Assembly (NCBI GenBank): GCA_028279375.1
Contig: JANQNW010000010.1
Location: 186,001 to 250,000, forward strand
Direction: 5' to 3'
DNA from: Phycisphaerales bacterium
Lineage (GTDB): Bacteria > Planctomycetota > Phycisphaerae > Phycisphaerales > UBA1924
DNA: 64,000 nt
Shown here piece after piece: positions 1 to 9,362 of this stretch (within the stretch, counting starts at the first letter, position 1; each line of letters opens with the position of its first letter). A model generated the notes under the pieces. That model saw only the letters and a list, made by a program, of their open reading frames with translations, was not told the DNA's origin and ran no database searches. Both the position numbers and the translations under genes were made by a program.

Positions 1-1
1 C

Positions 2-1639
2 GCCGCCATGGCCTTCGAGCCGGGACGCTATCTGCGAGACAACTCGCTCTACTGCCCATACGTCTATCGCGGCCCCGAGGGCATCGTCGAGATGAACATC
101 ACGCGCGATGTTCTCGACTGGTACGGCGAAGAGCGCTGGCAGTGGTGGAGCGTCCCGAAACGCACCGGCGGCGAGGTCTGGACGGACCCGTACTTCGACG
201 AGGGCGCCGGAAACGTGCTCATGGTCACGTATTCCGCGCCATTCCGGAAAGAGAACGAACTCTGGGGCGTCACCACCGTCGACATCATGCTCCCCACGCT
301 CGAAGAGAGCATCGGGCGCGACATTCTCACCGATGTCGAGTTCTTCATCGTCACGCAGACGGGCGATTTCGTCTTCAGCCCCAACAAGTCGGACATCATG
401 ATCCGCTCCATCTTCGATATCGCCGACGATCTCGAGCGCGAAGACATCAAGGCAGCAGGTGAGCGCATCGTCTCTGGCGACACCGGCGTCGTCTCAATCG
501 ACGCCTGGATGACGCCCGAGGGTGAACCACTCCGCGCGCGCGGCAGCCGCCAGTGGGCCTTCTACGCGCCCATCGAATCAACCGGCTGGTCATTCGTCGC
601 GCTCGCGCCTGAAGACGAAATCGTCGCCGACGTCCGCACGATGACCACCCAGGCTTCCATCGCCTTTGGCGCGACACTCGTGCTCATCGTCGGATCCATC
701 TACTTCGTCTCCGGCCGCCTCTCGAGACCCATCCAGGCGCTCCGCTCAAAGGTCAACCAGATCGCCGAAGGCGATCTCGATGCTCGCGTCGATCATGTCG
801 GCGCTCGCGATGAGATTGGCGAACTCGCAGAGAGCTTCAATCGCATGACCGCCGATCTGCGAGCGAACCTCGATCGCCTCGCCAACGAGCGCGGCGCCCG
901 CGAGAAAATGGAGCGCGACCTCGACCTCGCGCGCGAGATCCAGATCGGTCTGCTTCCCAAGCACCTGCCCAAGGCGGATGGATTCGATATCGCGGCATGG
1001 AACAAACCCGCCGACCAGACCGGCGGCGACTACTACGACTGGCTCGACCTCCATGATGGGCGAACCCTCATCACGCTTGCCGATGTCACCGGGCACGGCA
1101 TCGCCCCGGCGCTGATCGTTGCTGTCTGCCGCGCCTACATGCGCGCCGCAGCAAGCACGGAGCACGAGTCACTCTCCAATGCGCTCTCGCGCGTAAACGG
1201 ACTCCTGCAGGCTGATATCCCTGCGGATCGATTTGTCACAGCCGTCGTCGGCGTCCTCGATCCAGCAGGCGACTCCATGGCGATGGTCTCCGCCGGACAC
1301 GGCCCGCTGCTCTTCTATAGAGCGAAGACTGGCAAAGTCGAGAGCTGGAGCGCCGACCACATTCCTCTCGGCGTTCTGGACAACATTGAGTTCCCCGATC
1401 CGCGCATCATCAACTTCGAACATGGCGATCTCCTCCTCCTGCTCACCGATGGCTTCTTCGAATGGGCCGATCCCGATGGCGAGTTCTACGGCACGGAGCG
1501 TCTGGACAGCTTCATCCGCAAGAACCACACGATGAACTCGGCGGAGTTCATCCAGTCCCTGCACGCCGAGGTCCTCGAGCACGCGCGCGGCACGACTCAG
1601 GCCGACGATCTCACCGCCATCGTCATCCGCAAGCTCTGA
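2..1639 (+). CDS. Cache-HAMP-PP2C (SpoIIE-type) serine phosphatase, 5' partial
   Basis: This is a membrane-bound sensor phosphatase that probably dephosphorylates an anti-sigma-factor antagonist or similar target. The frame stays open to the window edge. The first visible Met (base 8) lies inside an extracellular dCache-like domain, so the N-terminal membrane segment is missing and the gene is truncated by the window. Counting from that Met, the Cache part covers about residues 1-205 and includes the TDPYFDE and VTTVDIML stretches. A transmembrane helix lies at about 217-236, a HAMP domain at 237-289, and the PP2C/SpoIIE catalytic domain from about 305 to the end. The metal-binding motifs GGDYYD (about 339-344), DVTGHG (359-364) and TDGFFEW are intact. 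The ligand and partner cannot be told from the sequence. Confidence 0.88.
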   Translation, partial: AAMAFEPGRYLRDNSLYCPYVYRGPEGIVEMNITRDVLDWYGEERWQWWSVPKRTGGEVWTDPYFDEGAGNVLMVTYSAPFRKENELWGVTTVDIMLPTLEESIGRDILTDVEFFIVTQTGDFVFSPNKSDIMIRSIFDIADDLEREDIKAAGERIVSGDTGVVSIDAWMTPEGEPLRARGSRQWAFYAPIESTGWSFVALAPEDEIVADVRTMTTQASIAFGATLVLIVGSIYFVSGRLSRPIQALRSKVNQIAEGDLDARVDHVGARDEIGELAESFNRMTADLRANLDRLANERGAREKMERDLDLAREIQIGLLPKHLPKADGFDIAAWNKPADQTGGDYYDWLDLHDGRTLITLADVTGHGIAPALIVAVCRAYMRAAASTEHESLSNALSRVNGLLQADIPADRFVTAVVGVLDPAGDSMAMVSAGHGPLLFYRAKTGKVESWSADHIPLGVLDNIEFPDPRIINFEHGDLLLLLTDGFFEWADPDGEFYGTERLDSFIRKNHTMNSAEFIQSLHAEVLEHARGTTQADDLTAIVIRKL

Positions 1640-1640
1640 C

Positions 1641-2009
1641 TCAGCCGCCCGCCGCCTTCGCCGGATACCCGCGCTCCTTCAGCATCGCCACCACGCGATC
1701 CCGATGATCCCCCTGAATTTCAACCTGGGCCTCGCCGCCCTTCCCCGTCACCGATCCGCCCGCGCCGAGCGTCGACCGAAGCTCCTTCGCCAGCCCCACA
1801 AGGTCCGTCGCTGTTGAATCCAGCCCGGTTACGACCGTGACATACTTCCCGCGCCGCTTTTCCCTGCGCACGCGCGCCTGCTGATCACGCGGCAGGAGCA
1901 GCGCCCCGTCCGCATCCCGCGGACACCCGCACGCATCCATCGCCTTGCCGCAATGCTCGCACGTCACAGGACGCTCCAGTGGCGTCCCGTCAAAGAGCCC
2001 GGCCATCAC
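1641..2009 (-). CDS. SUI1/YciH family translation factor
   Basis: This is a small protein of the eIF1/SUI1 family (YciH in enterics), proposed to act in translation start fidelity. The C-terminal half carries the SUI1 fold signature: basic RREKRRGKYVTVVTGL, then LAKELRSTLGAGGSVTGKGGEAQVEIQGDHRD. The N-terminus has a small CEHCG...CGC cysteine cluster (about residues 17-31) that could bind zinc, as is common in bacterial versions. The reading frame begins GTG-ATG, so the start is either 2009 (GTG) or 2006 (ATG). It converges on the phosphatase gene with only one base between stop codons. Confidence 0.88.
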   Translation of the reverse strand: MMAGLFDGTPLERPVTCEHCGKAMDACGCPRDADGALLLPRDQQARVRREKRRGKYVTVVTGLDSTATDLVGLAKELRSTLGAGGSVTGKGGEAQVEIQGDHRDRVVAMLKERGYPAKAAGG

Positions 2010-2018
2010 GCGCGCTCC

Positions 2019-2408
2019 CTACGACTCATCCTTGTTCACCTTCACGGCCTGCTTGATCATCTTCTTCAGCGCGGTCTTCGGCGCTTTCGATCCAAGCGGA
2101 ATCTTCACATGCCGTAGGTCCTTACCCGTCCCCTCGAGCAACCCATCCGGATCATCGACGCTCGTCCCCTTCATCATCTGCAGCTTCACATACGCCTTCG
2201 CGCCCTTCCCGTGCACCGACACCGCGCACATTGGACCGTCACTGTCCCAGAACGGAATGCCCCACTTGATCGAAGCCGCCGCCTTCGGCGCCGCTGACTG
2301 CACAAGCTCACTCATCTCCACGGCAAGCGCCTGCAACTCCTCATCCTCGATCGCCTCGAGGTACGTCGAGATCTCCGCGCCAAAATCATCTCTCGGTCCA
2401 TGCTTCAT
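2019..2408 (-). CDS. DUF1801 domain protein
   Basis: This protein of about 129 residues belongs to the DUF1801 (YdhG-like) family, whose biochemical role is not known. The recognisable stretch is AAPKAAASIKWGIPFWDSDGPMCAV, followed by the KAYVKLQMMKG strand and a lysine-rich C-terminus. I chose the ATG at 2408 rather than an upstream GTG at 2447 because a GGGAG ribosome-binding sequence sits about eight bases before it. The longer form would add 13 residues. It lies nine bases upstream of the SUI1-like gene on the same strand and may be co-transcribed with it. Confidence 0.75.
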   Translation of the reverse strand: MKHGPRDDFGAEISTYLEAIEDEELQALAVEMSELVQSAAPKAAASIKWGIPFWDSDGPMCAVSVHGKGAKAYVKLQMMKGTSVDDPDGLLEGTGKDLRHVKIPLGSKAPKTALKKMIKQAVKVNKDES

Positions 2409-2515
2409 CTGCGAGACTCCCGTTGGTCGGCAATCGTCTTTCTCCACCTAGGATACACTGAGTTTCGCGATCCTCTCTCGCATCAGGGACACCGGAACGA
2501 CACGAGGCATGATCC

Positions 2516-2914
2516 ATGGCGACATGGCGCGAGGCGGCTCAAGAGCGAATCCCGGAAGTCATTCGCACGAACGAATCGCTGGCAGAAGAACTCGATGAAG
2601 ACGAGGGTGGCCCATATTTCTTCTTCCGCACGCTGGTTCGTGTAGCTCGACGGGCGCACGACTCGGGAGATCAAGAGACCCTCCGAAGAATCTATGGATT
2701 CGCGGCTTGGTGCGCTGTGCAGGAAGAGAAGGAGTTCTGGAATCCGGTCGGTGTCTCTTTCTACGAACATCTCTTCGATGATCCGAAGTACACGGATGCT
2801 GTGCTCCCGTGGATCTCGCCCGCGATGGCTTGGCAGCACTTGGACCTTTGGAAAGATCGAGTGCCTCCGCAGACTTTCGAACGACTCAGAGTCCTCGCAT
2901 CGAAGAACCGATGA
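2516..2914 (+). CDS. Hypothetical protein, 132 aa
   Basis: I do not recognise this family with certainty. The protein is soluble, acidic near the start (ELDEDEGG) and predicted helical, with aromatic-rich segments GPYFFFRTLVR and EFWNPVGVSFYEHLFDD. A GAGG ribosome-binding sequence precedes the ATG by about nine bases. Its stop overlaps the next gene by ATGA, so the two are translationally coupled. Base composition is visibly less GC-rich than that of most neighbours, so it may be a transferred gene, possibly from a toxin/immunity-type neighbourhood, but nothing in it proves that. Confidence 0.6.
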   Translation: MATWREAAQERIPEVIRTNESLAEELDEDEGGPYFFFRTLVRVARRAHDSGDQETLRRIYGFAAWCAVQEEKEFWNPVGVSFYEHLFDDPKYTDAVLPWISPAMAWQHLDLWKDRVPPQTFERLRVLASKNR

Positions 2915-4068
2915 CCACTGACGCCTCCGAACAACCCGCTCTCGCCCCGCAAAAGAAGAAACGCCTCGCCAGCGTCGACTGGATGCGCGGTGTCGTCATG
3001 GTTCTCATGGTCATCGACCACGCCTCGATGGCCTACAACGGCGACCGCGTCTCGCGCGACTCCGCCGCCACCTTCAGCCAGGGCGACCCCATCCCCCATC
3101 TCGAGTTCTTCGTCCGCTGGATCACACACCTCTGCGCCCCGACATTCCTCTTCCTCGCCGGCGTCGCGCTCGCCATCAGCATCGAACGCCGCGTCCAGCG
3201 CGGTATGGAAGCAAAGAAAATCGACCGCGACATCCTCACCCGCGGCTTCCTCGTCTTCCTCGTCGACCCCACCCTCATCTCCTTCGGCGTGCGCATCTTC
3301 TCCTTCCAGGTCATGTACGCAATCGGCGTCGCCATGATGTGCATGGCCTTCCTGCGCAGACTTCCCTCGAGCGCTCTCCTCATCTTCAGCGTCGGCTGGC
3401 TCGTCGGCGGCGAGATCCTCACCGGCATGGTCTGGAATCTAGACGAAGGATCCTCCAGCATTCCCGCCGCGCTCCTCTGCGCATGGTTCGTCGAACCTGA
3501 CATGCATCTGCGCATCATCTATCCGCTGCTCCCCTGGCTCGCCATGATGACTCTCGGCTGGGTCTACGGCCGCCATCTCCTCGCCGCGCGCGAAGGCAAG
3601 GCGAAACTCTCACCCGCCCAGACGATGTTCCTCTGGGGCGCCATCGCGCTCGCCATCTTCGCCGTCGTCCGCTACTTCAACGCCTACGGCAACATGTGGC
3701 TCTTCCGCGACGGCGCCTCATGGGCCCAATGGCTCCACGTCAGCAAGTACCCGCCCTCACTCTCCTTCAGCGCCCTCGAGCTCGGCATCCTCTTCATCAT
3801 GCAGGGCCTGCTGATGGTCATCGAACCAAAGATCGGCGTCCGCGACAAAGGCGTCCTCCTCGTCTACGGCCAGACCGCCTTCTTCTTCTACGTCGCCCAC
3901 CGCTTCGTCTTCGACGTCACCGCCAACTGGTTCGGCACGAAAGGCATGTGGAGCCTCCCCGGCACACTGATCGCCTCCTCGATCATGCTCATCGCGCTCT
4001 ACCCATGCTGTCTCTGGCACCGAGCATTCAAGAAGAAGCACCCGGAGACAATCCTGCGCTTCTTCTGA
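2911..4068 (+). CDS. HGSNAT-like membrane acyltransferase (DUF1624/DUF5009 type)
   Basis: This is a polytopic membrane protein of about 385 residues, related to heparan-alpha-glucosaminide N-acetyltransferase and the wider acyltransferase-3-like families. These move acyl groups across or at the membrane onto sugars or similar acceptors. The diagnostic N-terminal motif is RLASVDWMRGVVMVLMVIDH (about residues 19-38), with the expected Asp, Arg and Asp-His. About ten hydrophobic segments follow. The start at 2911 is chosen because it overlaps the upstream stop as ATGA and removes a non-conserved N-terminal extension. The substrate is unknown. A strong hairpin lies directly behind the stop codon. 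Confidence 0.8.
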   Translation: MTTDASEQPALAPQKKKRLASVDWMRGVVMVLMVIDHASMAYNGDRVSRDSAATFSQGDPIPHLEFFVRWITHLCAPTFLFLAGVALAISIERRVQRGMEAKKIDRDILTRGFLVFLVDPTLISFGVRIFSFQVMYAIGVAMMCMAFLRRLPSSALLIFSVGWLVGGEILTGMVWNLDEGSSSIPAALLCAWFVEPDMHLRIIYPLLPWLAMMTLGWVYGRHLLAAREGKAKLSPAQTMFLWGAIALAIFAVVRYFNAYGNMWLFRDGASWAQWLHVSKYPPSLSFSALELGILFIMQGLLMVIEPKIGVRDKGVLLVYGQTAFFFYVAHRFVFDVTANWFGTKGMWSLPGTLIASSIMLIALYPCCLWHRAFKKKHPETILRFF

Positions 4069-4100
4069 CCCCCCTGATCGGCTCGCGATAGGGGGGTTCT
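4068..4100 (+). terminator. Strong hairpin after the acyltransferase gene
   Basis: An eight-base-pair stem ACCCCCCT/AGGGGGGT encloses a further ATCG/CGAT pairing. It begins at the last base of the acyltransferase stop codon and is followed by only a short TTCT. It should end transcription or stabilise the 3' end of the mRNA. Confidence 0.6.
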
Positions 4101-4190
4101 GGCGTCCGAATTCGACTGAGTTTGAAGCCCATTCCGAATATCATCGGAGTCGCGCATCGATCGCATCGCGCATGGTCGGGAGGTCATTCA

Positions 4191-4604
4191 ATGAGCGCAG
4201 TCGTATCCATCCTCGATGACAACCTGGGCGCCGGCGCCGCGGAGTTCGTCCGCGAGCTCGAGTTCCCCAGCGAGAGCATCACCGTCCGCGAACTCATCCG
4301 CGAGCGCGTCTACCAGGAGGTGGACGACTTCAACCGCATCCTGCGCGAGCAAGCCAAGGAGCCTGCCCCACGCATGCTCGTTGCGCCGACGGAGACGGAG
4401 CGTCGACTCAATGATCACAGCGATGGTCAGTCTGTAGAAGTTGACTGGAAGAGACAGTTCGAGATCGCAACCGACGCCTACGAACGCCGCCAGATCCTCG
4501 TTCTCGTCGGCGATCGCCAGACCGAATCACTGGATGAGACCGTCGAGCTCACCCGCGGCGTCGATGTCATATTCCTTCGCCTGATGCTGCTTGTTGGCGG
4601 CTGA
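4191..4604 (+). CDS. Hypothetical protein upstream of the DUF4132 gene
   Basis: This is an acidic, helical protein of about 137 residues that I cannot assign to a function. It starts MSAVVSILDDNLGAG and contains SITVRELIRERVYQEVDDFN in its N-terminal half. The C-terminal half contains WKRQFEIATDAYERRQILVLV. The ATG at 4191 is preceded by GGGAGG at good spacing, which decides the start over an upstream in-frame ATG at 4122. The gene ends five bases before the large DUF4132 gene, so the pair is very likely one operon and the small protein a partner of the large one. Confidence 0.65.
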   Translation: MSAVVSILDDNLGAGAAEFVRELEFPSESITVRELIRERVYQEVDDFNRILREQAKEPAPRMLVAPTETERRLNDHSDGQSVEVDWKRQFEIATDAYERRQILVLVGDRQTESLDETVELTRGVDVIFLRLMLLVGG

Positions 4605-4609
4605 TTCAC

Positions 4610-7261
4610 ATGGCTCCGTTTCGTTCGCGTCATCCTGCTAGAGCTTTCGCATCCCGGTTTCTGAAGCTTGCTCGAATGAGCCCGAAGACGTTGGAGAACC
4701 GGCAACGGCGATCTGACGAGCTCTACGAATGCTTCGATGAGCTCGCAGATCTCGATCTGGAGTTCCAGAAATCTGCACTCGTCGAGATCGCCGATGAGTT
4801 CGTCGGGCTGGCGACTGTGGAAGAGCGAACTCGCGGCGAGAGTCACTCGCTGTCTGGTGCGCCAAGCTGGTTTGATCCAATCTCAGAGCTCATGCATCGC
4901 ATGCTCCGTCGCAAGATTGAGCTCGACGAGCGGACGCTTGCAGCTTGTGCAAGAGCCGCGGCCGCAGGGATGCGAATCGATGCATGGAATACGAGCTTCC
5001 GAAGCGGTGTCGTCAACCAGGTCGAGATAAATATCTCAAATCCGCCGGGCGACGAGCTCAGGGAGGCGCTGGGGCAACTCTATGCAGAGATTCAGAAATA
5101 CGGCTACAGCGAGTGGGACAAGCTCTGTGCTCGACTGAGAGCGATTCTCTTCGGCAATGTGACGACCACACTCGACAGAGGGGAGCCATGGGCAGACCGT
5201 GCGATTGAGGACATCGCGCAGATGCAAGCAGAGGCGCAAGATGCGTGGCGCTCCCTCATCAATCACTGCACAAGGGCGACGAACGCCAAGCCCACAAAGA
5301 AATGGTTGAAGGAAGCGGAAGAGTTCGTGAGTTCAGTCAGCGCAGAGGCATTCCAGACGGGGTTTTGCAGATGGATGGAGGAGTTTCCCCGCGAACGATC
5401 CGATCTGCGCGCTGAAGAGCCGGAGTGGCGTCGGTTCGCGGTCCCTCGTCACAACGCATATGTGCTTCGTGGGCTCTGTTGGGCAACGATGCTGGCGCCC
5501 GACCGATCCACGGCCGAGTCGCTCGCTGTCGTCATCAAGGCTGCATTCAGGAATCTGAAGTCGTCTGGGCCACGATCCCTGGTCGTTGGGAACGCAGCTG
5601 CCTACGCGCTTGCAAACGGATTCGGACACGAGGGCATGAAGCAACTCGCGATGCTCAGATTGTCAATCCGGAAGGGCGCGCCATTCAGAACACTCACTCT
5701 ACGCCTCAACGAGATCGCCGAGCGCGAAGGACTGACCACCGACGAAATCGAGGAGATCGCAACGCCAGCATTCGATATGCAGGATGTTGGTGTGCATAGA
5801 CGCACACTCGGCGAGTACGTGGCCGAGATTGTCATCGGAGACGAGACGTCCTCCGGCGCCGTGCGACTTCAATGGATCAATCCGAAATCTAGGCGAATCA
5901 AGACCGTCCCAGCTGCTGTCAAAGCTGAGCATCCTGATGATCTGAAAGATCTCAAGGCCATCGTCAAGCAGATCCGCGCGCTCCTTCCCGCACAGCGCCA
6001 CCGACTCGATCGGATGTTCCTTGAACAGCGCGCATGGCCATTCAGCCAATGGCGAGAGCGCTACCTGGACCATCCTCTTGTCGGAACACTCGCGCGACGG
6101 CTTATCTGGATCTTCGAGGAGTCCTCAAGAGTACATGCAGGCATCTGGCGTCCGCTCTCCGAGGAGGAGACGCCACTCTCTGGTGTGAGCGGAGATGGGC
6201 ACATCGTCGGCGCCGACGGCGAGCCGATCGACATTGATCCCAAGAGCGCCTCCGTGAGTCTCTGGCACCCAATCGATGAGTGCGATCAGCCCGGAGACCG
6301 CCAGACTCGACCTGATGTCGAGGCTTGGCGATCATTTATCGAATCCCATCAGATTCGTCAGCCGTTCAAGCAGGCCCACCGCGAAATCTATGTGCTTGCT
6401 CCAGCGGAGCGCGAGACCGAGAGATACTCGAATAGATTCGCGGCGCACTTCCTACGACAGCATCAACTCGCGGCTCTCTGCCGCGAACGAGGCTGGGCGT
6501 ATAAGCTGCGGTTGCCTGTTGATGACGAGGCGCCGCCGGCCTATCGACTTCTTCCGAGATGGGGCATGCGTGCGGAGTATCGCGTCGAGGGCTTCATCCC
6601 TGATCCCGACAACTTCGACTACGGCACAAGCCATGCGCTCCAGTTCGTACTCGCGGATCAAGTGCGCTTCTACGACGAATCAGTTCCGCTGAGCTACGCC
6701 CACGTCATGGGCGGTGGCTACAACGCGCGCCGACGACCGGACGAGCGAACAGACCCCCTTCGGCTTGAGGATATCCCTCCGCGTGTCTTTAGTGAGGTGA
6801 TGCGCGATATCGACATGTACGTCGGTGTCACGAGCGTCGGAAATGATCCCGATTGGACAAATACCGGTCTTCACCCGCAGCTCCGGAATTACGCCATGTC
6901 CTACGCGATGGCCCCTCTTGAGATCTCCGCGGAATCTCGTCGTGAGATCCTCAAGGTCGTGATCCCGCGACTCTCCATCGCCAAACAGTGCTCATTCGAC
7001 GATCGCAACCTTATCGTTCAGGGCAAGGTCAACAAGTACGCGATACACATCGGCAGCAGCAGCGTCATGAAGCTCCCCGAGAAGCGATTTGTCTGCATCG
7101 TGCCGGCTCGCCGGAATGAGAAGAACGTGCCCTTCCTTCCATACGAGGGCGATGCGCGACTCTCCGTCATCATCAGCAAAGCCTTCATGCTCGCCAACGA
7201 TCACAAAATTACCGACTCTCTCATCCTCGATCAGATCGCAGGCGTCAAGCCCATGTTCTGA
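4610..7261 (+). CDS. DUF4132/DUF7737 domain protein
   Basis: This large cytoplasmic protein (883 residues) belongs to the family that includes E. coli MolR/YehI-like proteins, whose biochemical role is unsettled. The C-terminal third carries the family signature: YRVEGFIPDPDNFDYG, then IPPRVFSEVMRDIDMYVGV and VTSVGNDPDW. It ends with a DUF7737-like segment around FDDRNLIVQGKVNKYAIHIG. The N-terminal half is helical without clear domains. The start could also be the in-frame ATG at 4676. Composition is less GC-rich than in the flanks. It meets the downstream phospholipase gene tail to tail with no spacer. Confidence 0.8.
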   Translation: MAPFRSRHPARAFASRFLKLARMSPKTLENRQRRSDELYECFDELADLDLEFQKSALVEIADEFVGLATVEERTRGESHSLSGAPSWFDPISELMHRMLRRKIELDERTLAACARAAAAGMRIDAWNTSFRSGVVNQVEINISNPPGDELREALGQLYAEIQKYGYSEWDKLCARLRAILFGNVTTTLDRGEPWADRAIEDIAQMQAEAQDAWRSLINHCTRATNAKPTKKWLKEAEEFVSSVSAEAFQTGFCRWMEEFPRERSDLRAEEPEWRRFAVPRHNAYVLRGLCWATMLAPDRSTAESLAVVIKAAFRNLKSSGPRSLVVGNAAAYALANGFGHEGMKQLAMLRLSIRKGAPFRTLTLRLNEIAEREGLTTDEIEEIATPAFDMQDVGVHRRTLGEYVAEIVIGDETSSGAVRLQWINPKSRRIKTVPAAVKAEHPDDLKDLKAIVKQIRALLPAQRHRLDRMFLEQRAWPFSQWRERYLDHPLVGTLARRLIWIFEESSRVHAGIWRPLSEEETPLSGVSGDGHIVGADGEPIDIDPKSASVSLWHPIDECDQPGDRQTRPDVEAWRSFIESHQIRQPFKQAHREIYVLAPAERETERYSNRFAAHFLRQHQLAALCRERGWAYKLRLPVDDEAPPAYRLLPRWGMRAEYRVEGFIPDPDNFDYGTSHALQFVLADQVRFYDESVPLSYAHVMGGGYNARRRPDERTDPLRLEDIPPRVFSEVMRDIDMYVGVTSVGNDPDWTNTGLHPQLRNYAMSYAMAPLEISAESRREILKVVIPRLSIAKQCSFDDRNLIVQGKVNKYAIHIGSSSVMKLPEKRFVCIVPARRNEKNVPFLPYEGDARLSVIISKAFMLANDHKITDSLILDQIAGVKPMF

Positions 7262-9334
7262 TCAGAGATAATCACTAATAATCGCCGCGAAGTTATTCAG
7301 CACATTCGTATTCAGCCGCTCCGTCATCTCCACGGCAGTCTCGAAGTCCTTCTCAAAGAGCCGCTCAACCAACTCCTGCACGGCCTCCTCATCCGTGTAA
7401 CAAAGGTTGATCTCCTCGTTGATCCGAAAGCTCAGCTTGTCGAAGTTCGCTGATCCCAGACACACCCACCCGTCATACACGGCCGCCTTGACGTGCGTCA
7501 TGCGCGGATAGAGATATACGCGAATCCCAGCCGCGAACATCTTGTTCGCCGTTGTCATCGCGCCCTCGCTCAGGACGCCCCAGTTCCCCTGCATCGGCAT
7601 GATCACCCGCACATCCACGCCGCGCTGCCGCGCGTTGATCAACTCCTGCAGAAAAAGCTTGTTCGAGAAGTACAGGTTCTCGATGTAGATGTACTTCTTC
7701 GCGCTGCGAATCGCCTCGAGCTGCGCCTTGTAGATCTGCGAGCTTCCCGGAACCGTCTTCAGCATCCGAATCGGATAATCGCCCTCGCGCGCGTCGCCCG
7801 GCCGCGGCTTCTTGCCGAAGAACGCATACACCGCGAACTGCCAGTCGCCGAAGAACGACGCCAGCTGCCAGATGTTCTCGAACTCACGCTGAATCGCCTG
7901 CACGATCGGGCCCTGCACCTCGATCATCACATCGTGCCATTCGTATCGATACTCGCGCGCGATATTCATCCCGCCGACGAAGCACCGCTCATCATCGATC
8001 GTTGTCGATTTTGCATGGTCGCCCATCAGGAACGGATTCGTCTGGCTTCGAAACTTCACCTTCGAGCCGCGACGCATGTACCAGCTCATCTTCGCCGGAG
8101 GATTGAAGTCCGCCGGCATGTTCGGCGAATCCACCGTCGCCGCCACGATCGTCCCGAGACCATCCACGAGCACACGGACCTTGACCCCGTCGTTTGAGCG
8201 CTCCCTCAGAAGGTCTGCTAGATTCACCGCATAGTCATCGTTGTCCCAGAGATACGTGCGAATGTCCACGCTCTCCTTCGCCTGCAGAATCGCTTGACGC
8301 AGCACCGGGAAATACTCGTCTCCACCGATCAGCACACTTACGACCTGGCCTGGAATCGTGCGCGTGCGCGTGATGCGATCCAGGCGCTCGTTGAACGCGC
8401 CCAGATCCATTCCCGGCCCCTCATACAGCGGTGGGGGATCGCCCGACTTCTCGCCGATCGCGCGATTCGCAAACGTCGTATCGCCGACCGTGTACCCAAG
8501 CCCGAACGCCGAACGCGTGAACATCCGCACCGGGCTGCGCAGAAGCTCCAGGAAGAAACTCCGCAGCACCACGTGAATACCCGTATCCACAGTCACGCCA
8601 ATCGCCGTCAGCCCGCGCGTCGTCTTCGGAGTCTCGACTTTCAGCAGATTGACGAGGCCCTCGTCAAGATCCGCATACAGGAACGGCGTCGAAGCCCGAC
8701 CGCTCCGCCCCGTCACGAGAATCGCGCGCTGCGCATCAGCCGGCAGTCGCTCGCGCAGATCCTCGAGCGTCGCTCGTCGCAAGTCGTCCGGCGTCAGCGT
8801 CTCGACCAGTTCGAGATCGGCGATCACTTCATCCAGAACGCTGATCGTCGCCTCGCCGTTCTCGAGGCGGTGAATGACGAACTCGTCCAGATCCGATCGA
8901 ACCGACACACCCTGCGATGGATCCCGCGGCGCAATCGACTCGACGACATCATCGATCATGTCGCGATACACATCCGAGGAAAACACCGTGATCGGCCGGC
9001 CGTCCGACGCAGCCTCGACCCATTGCCGCGGCGTCAGGAAGTTCATCTGTGAGATCAGATCAACCTCACGCACCGGCTCCGCCTTCGCATACAGATCCTC
9101 GCGATACTCGATATCCGTGATCTGCTCCACCGCGCCCGTGTACTTCACATAGATCGCGTCATCAGTCGCGCGAGCGTCATCGATCTCCAGCGCCACGACA
9201 TTCTGCGCGAGCCGCGCCTGCCTCGCCTTGCGCGGATTCGCGCAGCCGACGACGAGCGTGCACCCCAGAAGCGCGATCAACAAATGAGCGCTGCACAGAC
9301 GACGAAGAGATCTCGAGGAGTTGGTCGTAGTCAA
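7262..9334 (-). CDS. Phospholipase D-like / cardiolipin synthase family lipoprotein
   Basis: This envelope-anchored member of the phospholipase D superfamily probably transfers or hydrolyses phosphatidyl groups. The N-terminus is a lipoprotein signal with the modified cysteine at about residue 31 (TLVVGC). Two HKD active-site motifs are intact: HAKSTTID at about 440-447 and HVKAAVYD at about 614-621, each followed by a GGMN or GSANFD segment. At 690 residues it is about 200 longer than ordinary cardiolipin synthases. The extra length is an N-terminal region (about 40-300) of no recognised domain, containing one hydrophobic stretch near 253-275. Confidence 0.88.
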   Translation of the reverse strand: MTTTNSSRSLRRLCSAHLLIALLGCTLVVGCANPRKARQARLAQNVVALEIDDARATDDAIYVKYTGAVEQITDIEYREDLYAKAEPVREVDLISQMNFLTPRQWVEAASDGRPITVFSSDVYRDMIDDVVESIAPRDPSQGVSVRSDLDEFVIHRLENGEATISVLDEVIADLELVETLTPDDLRRATLEDLRERLPADAQRAILVTGRSGRASTPFLYADLDEGLVNLLKVETPKTTRGLTAIGVTVDTGIHVVLRSFFLELLRSPVRMFTRSAFGLGYTVGDTTFANRAIGEKSGDPPPLYEGPGMDLGAFNERLDRITRTRTIPGQVVSVLIGGDEYFPVLRQAILQAKESVDIRTYLWDNDDYAVNLADLLRERSNDGVKVRVLVDGLGTIVAATVDSPNMPADFNPPAKMSWYMRRGSKVKFRSQTNPFLMGDHAKSTTIDDERCFVGGMNIAREYRYEWHDVMIEVQGPIVQAIQREFENIWQLASFFGDWQFAVYAFFGKKPRPGDAREGDYPIRMLKTVPGSSQIYKAQLEAIRSAKKYIYIENLYFSNKLFLQELINARQRGVDVRVIMPMQGNWGVLSEGAMTTANKMFAAGIRVYLYPRMTHVKAAVYDGWVCLGSANFDKLSFRINEEINLCYTDEEAVQELVERLFEKDFETAVEMTERLNTNVLNNFAAIISDYL

Positions 9335-9362
9335 CGGAGAGCTTCCTTTCGAAGACTGAGCG

